A stretch of DNA of 40,911 nt from Deltaproteobacteria bacterium (GTDB lineage Bacteria; Myxococcota_A; UBA9160; SMWR01). Positions 16,300 to 24,347 of the stretch are shown here, piece by piece. The notes beneath the pieces were generated by a model, which did no database searches, was not told the origin of the DNA, and saw only the letters and a program-made list of their open reading frames with translations. The position numbers and the translations under genes were made by a program. The stretch lies in assembly GCA_019310965.1 (NCBI GenBank), contig JAFDDG010000027.1, forward strand, positions 1 to 40,911, read 5' to 3'. Position 1 is the stretch's first letter. Every line of letters begins with the position of its first letter.

Positions 16300-16551
16300 A
16301 TGGGCCGATCGTCTCTGCTGCTCACCCTGCTGCCGCTGCTGGCCGCGGGCTGCGTGGTGCCCGCCCGCGGAACGCCGGTGCACGTCGACATGCGGGCCGG
16401 AAAATTCTGGTCGGGCAGCGGTCAGCTGTTGGAAGTCAGCGCGGACGAGGGTCGCTGCCTGGTCGCCATCCGCGGCTCGAGCTTGCTCGTCACCGAGAAG
16501 TGGGTGAGCTGCGACTCCGTGCATCCCCGCCATTCACGGGATCATTTCTAG
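16300..16551 (+). CDS. Small putative lipoprotein
   Basis: An 83-aa ORF starting at ATG 16300 with a compact lipoprotein signal, LLTLLPLLAAGC. The mature part (about 65 residues) has short beta-strand-like segments (VHVDMRAGKFWSG, QLLEVSADEGRCLVAIRG, LLVTEKWVSCDSV) and two further Cys. It resembles small SH3-like or beta-barrel periplasmic domains, but I recognise no family. It diverges from the DUF418 gene, whose start is 73 bp away. GGGAG sits only one base before this ATG; an upstream GTG at 16270 or 16273 would give better spacing to other purine runs but would spoil the signal peptide. Confidence 0.55.
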   Translation: MGRSSLLLTLLPLLAAGCVVPARGTPVHVDMRAGKFWSGSGQLLEVSADEGRCLVAIRGSSLLVTEKWVSCDSVHPRHSRDHF

Positions 16552-16733
16552 CCGCTTCGGCAGCGCTCGCGAAGGTGGCTGTCCACGTGCAGCGCTTCCC
16601 GGCGCGCCTGCAGCCGTTCGTTCTGGTCGTGCCTGCCTCGTGCACTCCGATCCAATGAGCTGCCGGCTCGCTGCCATGGCGAGCCCTGAAGCGAAGGCGA
16701 GGGCCGGTGATTCTGCAGGAAGAGCGGGCTCTT

Positions 16734-17852
16734 CTAGCCACTCTCCGCCGGCGGGGGAGGCGGCGGGGTGCCGAACAGTGCCGCCAGTGCATCGAGGCTC
16801 GCCGCCGCGGCCCACCCCGCCATTCCCGCGGTCCACATCGAGGTGTCGCGCTGGATGCGTCCCTCGGCGATGGCCTGCGCGACCTGCGCCTCGGTGAAGG
16901 GTCCGAAACTCTGGCCGGCCTGCGCCACGTGCCACAGCACGGCAGGCGGTGCCGGCGGCGGGGGCGGGCTCTGGGGCGGGTTCGGCGCGGCACCGGAGGC
17001 CCCGCTGAGCATCGGGCCGGCCATGGCCGCGCCCATGCCGAGGCCCACGCCGGCGCCGGCCAGGCCGCCGGCGGGATTCGCTGCGGCGACCGGCATCGCC
17101 TGGCCCAGCTGATAGGCCTGGAACGTCGCCATGTCGCCGATCGCGTTGATGCTGCTGCGGGTGTCCAGCGCCTGCTCCACCTCGGCGGGCACCGAGACGT
17201 TGACGATGTAGAGCTGCGGCAGATCCAGACCGTATTCGTCGTCGATGCGCTGAACCACCATCTCACGCAGCTCGTCGGAGAGGCGCTGGTAGTTGGCGGC
17301 GAGGTCGAGGATTGGCAGCTCCGACTTCGCGATGACGTCGGCGAAGCTGGTGCTGATGATCGAACGCAGAAGCTCGTGGATTTCGTTGGCCTCGAAGGAC
17401 GAGTCGGTGCCGACGAGCTCCTTGAGCAGTGTTGCCGGATCGAGCGCCCTCAACGTATAGGTGCCGAATGCGCGCACCCGCACCGGGCCGAAATCCGGGT
17501 CGCGCATCAGCACCGGGTTTGGCGTTCCCCACTTCAGGTCGGTGATCTGGCGGGTGCTGACGAAGTAGACCTCGGCCTTGAAGGGGCTGTCGAAGCCGTG
17601 CTTCCAGCCGGCAATGGTGCTCAAGATCGGCAGGTTGCGAGTTTCGAGTCGATGGTGGCCTGGGCCGAATACGTCGGCGATCTGGCCCTGCTTCACGAAA
17701 ATGGCGCTCTGGCCGGGCCGCACCACGAGCTGCGCACCGTATTTGATCTGGTTGCGGAAGCGCGGAAAGCGCCACACCAGCGTGTGCCGGCTGTCGTCGA
17801 TCCACTCGACGATGTCGATGAGTTCGGCGCGAAGCTTGTCGATGATGCCCAT
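16734..17852 (-). CDS. SPFH/band-7 domain protein with C-terminal GYF_2 domain
   Basis: A 372-aa protein of the YdjI-like SPFH group. Residues 1-~245 form the SPFH region, including TLVWRFPRFRNQIKYGAQL, VRPGQSAIFVKQGQIAD and AFGTYTLRALDP. A Gly/Ala/Met-rich stretch (LAGAGVGLGMGAAMAG) follows, then a poly-Pro linker. A GYF_2-type domain then reads LWHVAQAGQSFGPFTEAQVAQAI and ends TSMWTAGMAGWAAA. Such proteins assemble into membrane-associated oligomers; no transmembrane segment is seen here. GGAG lies seven bases before the ATG. The zinc-ribbon gene ends 11 bp upstream on the same strand, so the pair is almost certainly one unit. Function is unknown; a stress or membrane-platform role is inferred from the family. 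Confidence 0.83.
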   Translation of the reverse strand: MGIIDKLRAELIDIVEWIDDSRHTLVWRFPRFRNQIKYGAQLVVRPGQSAIFVKQGQIADVFGPGHHRLETRNLPILSTIAGWKHGFDSPFKAEVYFVSTRQITDLKWGTPNPVLMRDPDFGPVRVRAFGTYTLRALDPATLLKELVGTDSSFEANEIHELLRSIISTSFADVIAKSELPILDLAANYQRLSDELREMVVQRIDDEYGLDLPQLYIVNVSVPAEVEQALDTRSSINAIGDMATFQAYQLGQAMPVAAANPAGGLAGAGVGLGMGAAMAGPMLSGASGAAPNPPQSPPPPPAPPAVLWHVAQAGQSFGPFTEAQVAQAIAEGRIQRDTSMWTAGMAGWAAAASLDALAALFGTPPPPPPAESG

Positions 17853-17863
17853 GTCGGTCTCCG

Positions 17864-18736
17864 TCAGTTGAGGTCGAACAAGTCCGCGAAGATCTCGAAC
17901 AGCGTGCCGGCTGCCCGACTCTCGCGGGTGTGAATGGTTCCGGGAGTGCGCGCGTGCTCGAGGCGTCGCTCGGCGCGCAGCTTCTGATAGGCGCGTTCGC
18001 TGCCGCGCTCCTCGGCCAGCAGCACGGCGGAGGTCTCGGTGCCGCTGAGGATGAAGCCGGCGATCTGCTCGAGCTCGTCGGCATCGAGCCAGGTCCCGTG
18101 GCTGTTGCAGGTGTCGACGATCACGCCGGACGACTTGCGGAAGTTGCGCCGCAGCATGAAGGCCTGGCATTCGGGGCACTTGCGGTAGGCCACCGCCTGC
18201 TGCGCCGGATTCGAGCCCGTGGCGCGCGGCTTGCGGGTGAGCCGCTCCTCAGGCTCGGCCTCGCGCTGCGTCTCGATGGCGCGGGCCAGCAGGGTGTCGA
18301 AGGCCTCGCCGGGTACCCAGAGGCCTCGGCAGCGGGTGCACTCGTTCAGGCCGATGTCTCCAATGCGCTGCGGTGGCATCAGCGCGCTGCAGACCGGACA
18401 GGGCAGCTCGTAGCCATCGAGGCGCACCTCTTCCGGCTGGAAGCCGACGCCGCAGGCGGTGCAGAAGCGCGCCGCTTCGGCACAGCGCGCATAGCACTCG
18501 GGACAGATCAGCGACAGGTCCCCGGGATCGCCGACGATTTCCGAGCCGCAGTAGCCGCAGAGCCCCTCGGCGCCCGCCACGCTGGCGCCGCAGGCGCCGC
18601 AGCGGTGAATCTTGGCATCTACCGGCTGGTGCTTCTCGTTGCGCAGCTCTCGTCCGCAGCGGCACGTGAAGGTAGACGTGGAGACCTCGGTGACGTCGAA
18701 TTGAGTGTGACAGTCGGGGCAGGCGAGGAGCCGCAA
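17864..18736 (-). CDS. Multi-zinc-ribbon protein (zf-TFIIB type)
   Basis: A ~290-aa cytoplasmic protein dominated by CxxC pairs: LACPDCHTQF, FTCRCGREL, HRCGACGASV, GLCGYCGSEI, LICPECYARC, FCTACGVGF, LPCPVCSALM, NECTRCRGLWV and YRKCPECQAFM. The block from LNECTRCRGLWVPGEAFDTLL and that near CNSHGTWLDADELEQI are zf-TFIIB-like zinc ribbons, the latter with its typical GxWLDxxEL. The C-terminal ~70 residues are charged and helical. I placed the start at TTG 18736 because GGAGG lies five bases upstream and the protein begins at the first ribbon. No ATG exists between the divergent gene start and the first ribbon. It is operonic with the SPFH gene and may be its partner; the role is unknown. Confidence 0.75.
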   Translation of the reverse strand: MRLLACPDCHTQFDVTEVSTSTFTCRCGRELRNEKHQPVDAKIHRCGACGASVAGAEGLCGYCGSEIVGDPGDLSLICPECYARCAEAARFCTACGVGFQPEEVRLDGYELPCPVCSALMPPQRIGDIGLNECTRCRGLWVPGEAFDTLLARAIETQREAEPEERLTRKPRATGSNPAQQAVAYRKCPECQAFMLRRNFRKSSGVIVDTCNSHGTWLDADELEQIAGFILSGTETSAVLLAEERGSERAYQKLRAERRLEHARTPGTIHTRESRAAGTLFEIFADLFDLN

Positions 18737-18850
18737 GCAGGCCTCCAGAGGGCGGACGCGTGACGAGCCGCACCGCAGGCTGTATCGGAGCGCCCGGGAG
18801 CGCCCTTGAGACGCCAGTGGGGGGGGATATGCTCGGCCCCGGGGGTCGGC

Positions 18851-21367
18851 ATGGGTCTCGAGGTTGGGCGCGAGCAATTCGAACCGCACGAGTTCGTCCG
18901 TTTCGAGGAGCGGCTGGCGCGCAGCCTCGAAGCGCTGCGGGCGTTGTTGGCGCGACCGGGCTTTGGCCGGGGGCCCATGACGCTCGGCGCGGAGCTCGAG
19001 CTCTTTCTGATCGACGCGGAGGGCTTGCCGCTTCCTCTCAATCGCGAGGTTCTGGCCGGCACTCTCGATCCGCGGCTCACCGTGGAGCTCGATCGTTTCA
19101 ACCTCGAGTGCAACCTGCGACCGACGGAGCTGGCCGGCCGCCCTTTCGCAGCCCTGGCCGGCGAGATGCGTGGCGCGCTGGCCGAGGCGGAGCGCGCGGC
19201 GGCCGTCCACGGCGGGCGCGTCGCCATGATCGGCATCCTGCCGACCCTCCGGGAGAGCGACCTGCAACGCGGCGCCATGACCGATGCGGCGCGCTATCGG
19301 GCACTCTCCGCGGCGCTGCGTCAGCTGCGGCGCGGGCCGTTCCGCCTGCGGATCGACGGCGCGGAGCCGCTGGCGGTCACCTGCGAGGACCTCACCTTCG
19401 AGGGTGCGAATACTTCGTTGCAGCTCCACCTGCGCGTCGCGCCGGAACGTTTCGCATCCGTCTTCAACGCCGTGCAGCTGGCCACGGGCCCGGCGCTCGC
19501 CATCGCGGCCAACTCGCCGACCTTCCTCGGGCGTCGTCTGTGGGAGGAGACCCGGATTGCGGTCTTCAAGCAGTCCGTCGACGATCGCGGGGACGGCCGC
19601 CTCGGGGAATCTCGGGTCGCTTTTGGCTCGGGTTGGGTCACGGACGGGCCGGCGGTGCTATTCGAGCGCGCCGTGCTGCGCCACGCGCCGCTGCTGCCCC
19701 TGCTCTCGGAAGAGGACCCGGCGGCCTGTGTAGCCGCGGGCGGCGTGCCGCGACTCGAGGAGCTGCGGCTGCACTACGGCACGGTCTGGCATTGGAATCG
19801 TGCGGTCTACGACCCGGTCGACGGTGGGCACGTGCGCATCGAGATGCGCGCACTGCCGGCGGGTCCGACGGTCGCGGACATGCTGGCGAATGCCGCGTTC
19901 CTGATCGGGCTCTCGCTCTCGATCGCTGAGGAAGGGGAGGCGTGGATCCGGGATCTGCCGTTTGTGGTGCCGGAGCACAACTTCTATCGCGCGGCGCAGG
20001 ACGGTCTTGCGGCGGAGCTGCTGTTTCCGGCGGGGCCCGGCAGGCCGGCCGAGCCGATCGCAGCTGCTTCTCTGGTCGAGCGACTGCTGCCGCTGGCGCA
20101 AGCGGGACTCGTCGCGGCCGGGGTTGCCGAGGATGAGGGCCGCAGAACGTTGGCGCCGATCGCGGAGCGCCTGACGCAGCGCCGCACCGGTGCCAGCTGG
20201 CAGTCTGTGTCGCTCGCGTCCCTGGAGCCGGTGCTGGGCCGACCGCGCGGGCTCGCGGCCATGTTCGAGTCGTACCTGGGACATGCCGCCGCGGAACAGC
20301 CGCTGCACGCCTGGCCGCGCCCCGAGCCGGCCTGGCCCTTGCACGCTCGCGCGGTGCCGGCGCCGGCGGATGTGCCGCCGCGCGTCGAGGATTTTCTGCG
20401 CATGCTGGGGGGCCCGACGCTCCTGCGCCTGCCCGGCCGCGACCGCTCGCGCACGCGCGCCGTCGTCACCTTGCTCCACGGCAACGAGCCTTCCGGCGTG
20501 CGCGCGGTGCACGCTCTGCTGCGCGAGGGGTTCGAGCCCGCCGTCGACGCGCTCTTCTTCATCGGCTCGGTGGAAGCGGCGCTCGCCGAGCCGGGCTTTG
20601 CGCAGCGCCAGCTCGAGGGGGCGCGCGACTTGAACCGCTGTTTTCGCGATCGGGCCGGACGCGAGGGGCGTGTGGCGGGCGGGCTGCTGGAGCTGCTCGA
20701 GGCCGCGGCGCCGGAGGCTCTCGTCGATCTGCACAACAATACCGGGCGCAGCGTCCCCTACGGCGTCGGGCCGCGAGCCGGGGCCAGCGAGCTCGAGCTC
20801 GTGGCGCTCTTCGCTGACCGCTACGTGCACAGCGACCTCAAGCTCGGCGCACTCGTCGAGCTCGTGGCCGAGCAGATGCCGAGCGTCGTCGTCGAGTGCG
20901 GCCGGGCCGGTGCGCCGGCGGCGGATGCCGTCGCCCGTGCCGGCCTCGAGCGCTACCTGGGTCAGTCACGCCTCGCTGGCCGCGCCGCACGGTCGCGGGT
21001 GAATGTGATGATCGATCCGGTGCGGGTGGAGGTGCTCCCGGGTACCCGGCTTGCGCTCGGGAACGAGGCTCACCCGGACGCCGACCTCACCGTCGCCGCG
21101 GAGCTCGACCAGCACAACTTCGGTCGGCTCGAGCCGGGACACACGCTCGGCTGGCTGCGGCAGGGTGCGCCGTGGCCGCTGCGCGCACTGGGCGGCGACG
21201 GCCGCGACGTGTCCGCGCAGTTCTTCACGGTCGACGGCTGTGTGTTGAGAGCGCGAGAGGCGTTGTTGCCGATCATGATCACGAACGATCCGGGCATCGC
21301 TCTCGGGGATTGCCTCTTCTACGTCGTGCGGCGCCGCGAGGGCACTTCAGCTCCCAGATCTTCATAA
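18851..21367 (+). CDS. Fused GCS2-like carboxylate-amine ligase / AstE-AspA zinc acyl hydrolase
   Basis: An 838-aa two-domain protein. Residues 1-~490 resemble the GCS2 glutamate-cysteine ligase family: TLGAELELFLID (Glu48, Glu50 as likely metal ligands), FNLECNLRPTEL, FEGANTSLQLHLRVAP and IAANSPTFLGRRLWEETR. Residues ~510-838 resemble succinylglutamate desuccinylase/aspartoacylase: LLHGNEPSG gives zinc ligands His543 and Glu546, DLNRCF is the family's Asn-Arg motif, LVDLHNNTG gives His628, and VVVECGR the catalytic Glu. The first domain would make a gamma-glutamyl-type amide and the second cleave an amide, so the fusion suggests synthesis and trimming of one peptide-like metabolite. That is inference. 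The ribosome site is weak (GGGGG five bases upstream). The porin follows. Confidence 0.83.
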   Translation: MGLEVGREQFEPHEFVRFEERLARSLEALRALLARPGFGRGPMTLGAELELFLIDAEGLPLPLNREVLAGTLDPRLTVELDRFNLECNLRPTELAGRPFAALAGEMRGALAEAERAAAVHGGRVAMIGILPTLRESDLQRGAMTDAARYRALSAALRQLRRGPFRLRIDGAEPLAVTCEDLTFEGANTSLQLHLRVAPERFASVFNAVQLATGPALAIAANSPTFLGRRLWEETRIAVFKQSVDDRGDGRLGESRVAFGSGWVTDGPAVLFERAVLRHAPLLPLLSEEDPAACVAAGGVPRLEELRLHYGTVWHWNRAVYDPVDGGHVRIEMRALPAGPTVADMLANAAFLIGLSLSIAEEGEAWIRDLPFVVPEHNFYRAAQDGLAAELLFPAGPGRPAEPIAAASLVERLLPLAQAGLVAAGVAEDEGRRTLAPIAERLTQRRTGASWQSVSLASLEPVLGRPRGLAAMFESYLGHAAAEQPLHAWPRPEPAWPLHARAVPAPADVPPRVEDFLRMLGGPTLLRLPGRDRSRTRAVVTLLHGNEPSGVRAVHALLREGFEPAVDALFFIGSVEAALAEPGFAQRQLEGARDLNRCFRDRAGREGRVAGGLLELLEAAAPEALVDLHNNTGRSVPYGVGPRAGASELELVALFADRYVHSDLKLGALVELVAEQMPSVVVECGRAGAPAADAVARAGLERYLGQSRLAGRAARSRVNVMIDPVRVEVLPGTRLALGNEAHPDADLTVAAELDQHNFGRLEPGHTLGWLRQGAPWPLRALGGDGRDVSAQFFTVDGCVLRAREALLPIMITNDPGIALGDCLFYVVRRREGTSAPRSS

Positions 21368-21540
21368 CGGCGTTTGCCAATCTCGCGTTCTCTTCGCGGG
21401 CGCGCGGCGTGGCGGCCCTGCCGTCGGTTCGCGATTTCGATGCCGGGCCACCTTTCGGCTCTTCCCCTCTGTTCGCTCGGGTAGCATGCGCCCGCCCTGT
21501 TGCCGCGCGCAACCGGGCGCGACGATGAGGAGGAGAGATT

Positions 21541-22944
21541 GTGAGATGTTGGACCCGGAGCGCCCTGATCGCGGTGCTCGGAACCTTGTGGGGCCTGCCG
21601 GCGAGTGCGGATGGCGGCGAGCTCACCGATATGGTCGAGATCATGCGGGAAGAGGGCGTCATCGACGACTCCCAGTATTCGCAGATGCGTTCGAAGGCCG
21701 AGAGGCGAGACGCCGAGACGCACTGGTGGGAACGCCTCACGTTCTCGGGCGACATGCGAATGCGCTACGAGTCGTTCGTCTACGACAAGGACGTGCAGGG
21801 CAACAGCCGCGCGAATCGGGGGCGTGCCCGCTATCGCGCGCGTTTGAGGCTCGAGGCGGACATCAACGACCACATCGACGCCGTCGTGCGCCTCACCACC
21901 GGCCGGGACAGTCGCAGCACCAACCAGACATTGGGCCGAGGCGCCGACTTCGATCCGGACGAGATCTTCTTCGACCGCGCCTATCTGGTTGTCACGCCGC
22001 TGAAGGGCGGTGCGCTTCCCGGAGGCGAGTCGGGCTATTTCGGCGTCGAGATCGGTCGCATGAGCAACCCATTCTTCTGGAGCAAAAAGGTGTCGCCGGA
22101 CTACCTGCTCTGGGACCACGACATCGGTCTCGAGGGCATTCAGATGAAGACCTCCTGGGATGCCGCCAATGCGATCCAGCTCTTCTTGAGGGGCGGCTAC
22201 TACGAGATCCAGGAGGTGAGCCGGGGGTCGGATCCGGGCCTCATCGGTGCGCAGATCGGCGCGAATGTGCGCGCCGCAGACAAGGTGAAGGTCGGCGGCC
22301 GCGTCACGTACTTCGGGTTCAACAATGTCAGTAGTTCCTTTCTGGAGCGCGGCGTGTCGCTCTCGGGCGGCTCGTTGATCTCTTGCCCGGGCTTCGTCCC
22401 CGGGGCCGACAATCCCGCGCTTGACTGCTCGATCGGGGCGAACGCGACGAGCGCCGCTGGCAACACGGAGATGCTGCCCGGCGGCGGCCCGCCCTTCGGG
22501 CTGACGGACGACAGCCACGTTCACGTCATCGAGGGCAGCGTGTACGTCGCGCTGGACTTCATCGAGGACTGGCCCATCACCGCGTTCGGAAACGTCTCCA
22601 GCAACCTCTCGGCGCAGAATCTCGGCCACGGCGAGCAGGACCTGGCCTGGTTGGTGGGCGTGCAGACCGGGGACAAGAAGAAGTTTGTCAATGCGGGGTT
22701 CGTTTACGAGGAGATCGAGGCGGATGCTTTTCCGTCGCAGTTCATCGACAGCGACATCACCGATGGGAGGACCAACCGCAAGGGCTTGAGCTTCTGGCTG
22801 GCCCGCCAGATCCTGGAGAACACGGATCTGAAGTTCGAGGCGCTCTACGGCGAGGAACTCGAGACGGCCTCTCCGCTCTTCGACAAGTCGACGAGGGACG
22901 CCCGGCGCTGGCGCATGCGGGGAGATGTCCAGGTCAAGTTCTAG
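21541..22944 (+). CDS. Putative outer-membrane porin (Porin_5 type)
   Basis: A 467-aa outer-membrane beta-barrel. The GTG start has GAGGAG six bases upstream. A signal peptide ends at LPASA (about residue 22). A short helical segment, TDMVEIMREEGVIDDSQYSQM, precedes the barrel, as in putative porins of the Porin_5 family that carry an N-terminal periplasmic helix. The barrel then shows alternating strands such as LTFSGDMRMRYESFV and ARYRARLRLEADI, and ends with RMRGDVQVKF, a C-terminal Phe expected for recognition by the assembly machinery. One loop (residues ~280-310) contains a Cys pair, CPGF...LDCS. Substrate unknown. It ends close to a GC-rich hairpin and is convergent with glnE. Confidence 0.85.
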   Translation: MRCWTRSALIAVLGTLWGLPASADGGELTDMVEIMREEGVIDDSQYSQMRSKAERRDAETHWWERLTFSGDMRMRYESFVYDKDVQGNSRANRGRARYRARLRLEADINDHIDAVVRLTTGRDSRSTNQTLGRGADFDPDEIFFDRAYLVVTPLKGGALPGGESGYFGVEIGRMSNPFFWSKKVSPDYLLWDHDIGLEGIQMKTSWDAANAIQLFLRGGYYEIQEVSRGSDPGLIGAQIGANVRAADKVKVGGRVTYFGFNNVSSSFLERGVSLSGGSLISCPGFVPGADNPALDCSIGANATSAAGNTEMLPGGGPPFGLTDDSHVHVIEGSVYVALDFIEDWPITAFGNVSSNLSAQNLGHGEQDLAWLVGVQTGDKKKFVNAGFVYEEIEADAFPSQFIDSDITDGRTNRKGLSFWLARQILENTDLKFEALYGEELETASPLFDKSTRDARRWRMRGDVQVKF

Positions 22945-22960
22945 CCGGTCTCCCAACGAA

Positions 22961-22983
22961 GGAGCGCTGCGCGATGGCGCTCC
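22961..22983 (+). terminator. GC-rich hairpin after the porin gene
   Basis: Perfect 7-bp inverted repeat GGAGCGC / GCGCTCC with a 9-base loop, starting 17 bases after the porin stop and lying between two convergent genes. No poly-T follows on either strand, so it would be a Rho-independent-like stem without the usual tail. Confidence 0.35.
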
Positions 22984-23045
22984 AATGGGCCGCCCTTCCG
23001 GACCGCGCCGGAGCTGCGGCTCGCGGTACTCGGAGGCACCACACC

Positions 23046-24347
23046 CTATCCGCCCGCCACGGCGGCAATGCTGGCCGCGGAGATCACGCGGTCGTAGCTG
23101 GCACGGATCTGTGTCCGAGCGTCGCGCAGCTGCGTCGCAAAGACCTCGCCGGAGAGCCCCGGCTCGGTGAGCTCTGCGGTTGCGTCGAGCTGGTCGGCCT
23201 CGATGGCCTCCACGGCCCGCCCTGCCAGCCAGCGGACGCTCGCCTCCGCGCGACGCAGAAGTGCGTAGGCCTCGAGCAGGCCGTCCGCATCCGCTCCGCA
23301 GGCGGCGCGCAGCAGCGCCGGCACGGATGGGAGTGCCGGCATGGGAACCTCGCCGCGCTCCAGCATGGCGCCGCCGGCCAGGAAGTCGATGTCCATCGTG
23401 CCGCCGGGCCCGGTCTTGAGCGAGATCGACCCTTCCGGGGCCGCTCGCTCGGCTTCCACGCGAGCGCGCATTTCGGCAAGCTCCGGCCAGGGCGGAGGAT
23501 GCGCGGCGCGTACGTCGGCGCGCACGCGATCGAGCGCGTCGGCAGTCGCTGCGAGATTGCCCGCGATCGGCCGGGCCCGCAGCATCGCCACGTGCTCCCA
23601 GGTCTGCGCGTCGTTGCGTTGATACGCTTCGAAAGCGGCCTGCGAAGTCACCAGCATGCCCTGTCCGCCGGAGGGCCGCAGTCGGGCGTCGACGCTGTAG
23701 GCGATGCCGGCACCGGTCATCGTCGAGAGATAGGTCACCAGGCGTTGCCCGACCCGCGATGCGGCGGCCACGGTTGCCGCGCCGCCTTCGTACAGAAACA
23801 GCAGGTCGAGGTCCGATTCGTGCGTGAACTCGCGCCCGCCGATCTTGCCCATGGCGATCACGCTGAAGGGCAGGGTGGTGGCGTCTCCGCGGGCGAGTTC
23901 GAGGCAACGCTGCGTGATCGTCTCGGCCAGCAGGGAGAGGAAGCCCGAGAAGGCATCCAGGTCCGCCCAGCCCGCGAGTTGCAGGCACGTGGCGAACAGG
24001 GTCTCCTCACGTCGCAGCAGACGCACGGCGTCGAGGGCGGCCTCGAGATCCTCGCCTCCGTCCTCGAAGCGCCAATGCCGCAGCTCGTCGCTGCGCACCC
24101 GCAGCGAATCCGCCCCGCTCTTCGCCAGCCGGTCCACCAGGACGGGGCGGTTGGCCAGGAAGCGGGCCGCATCGTGGCGCGCCGCCAGCGCGCGCGCCAC
24201 GCCGGTGAAGGCGCGGCCTTCGACGCGCGCCAACGCGTCCGGATCCCCTGCACGCTCGCGAAAGGCCGCCGCGGCCCCGGCCGCCGTCGTATCGAGCGCA
24301 CTGCCGCGCACGGCGTCGAGCATGCGTTGCTCGAGGGGGTCGTTCAT
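23046..24347 (-). CDS. glnE: GlnE C-terminal half: glutamine synthetase adenylyltransferase (AT) module
   Basis: A 433-aa protein equal to the C-terminal half of bifunctional GlnE, the part that adenylylates glutamine synthetase when nitrogen is plentiful. The nucleotidyltransferase motif is complete: GKIGGREFTHESDLDLLF (residues 167-184) with Asp179 and Asp181 as metal ligands. The later blocks YSVDARLRPSGGQGMLV and WEHVAMLRARPI follow, then SLKTGPGGTMDIDFLAG, the usual GGxxDIEF-type segment. The helical middle region normally present between the two catalytic domains starts this ORF. ATG 24345-24347 overlaps the TGA of the upstream AR gene (ATGA). The two products together (910 aa) nearly equal a normal GlnE of about 946 aa. 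This is the last gene of recQ-glnE1-glnE2. Confidence 0.88.
   Translation of the reverse strand: MNDPLEQRMLDAVRGSALDTTAAGAAAAFRERAGDPDALARVEGRAFTGVARALAARHDAARFLANRPVLVDRLAKSGADSLRVRSDELRHWRFEDGGEDLEAALDAVRLLRREETLFATCLQLAGWADLDAFSGFLSLLAETITQRCLELARGDATTLPFSVIAMGKIGGREFTHESDLDLLFLYEGGAATVAAASRVGQRLVTYLSTMTGAGIAYSVDARLRPSGGQGMLVTSQAAFEAYQRNDAQTWEHVAMLRARPIAGNLAATADALDRVRADVRAAHPPPWPELAEMRARVEAERAAPEGSISLKTGPGGTMDIDFLAGGAMLERGEVPMPALPSVPALLRAACGADADGLLEAYALLRRAEASVRWLAGRAVEAIEADQLDATAELTEPGLSGEVFATQLRDARTQIRASYDRVISAASIAAVAGG

Noticed and set aside
18787..18805. Tandem GGAGCGCCC repeat between the zinc-ribbon and fusion genes
   Set aside because: Two copies of nine bases in very GC-rich sequence can arise by chance; no link to a known site.
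21319..23988. 889-codon open frame across the porin and glnE region
   Set aside because: Overlaps three well-supported genes and its translation has no recognisable domain.
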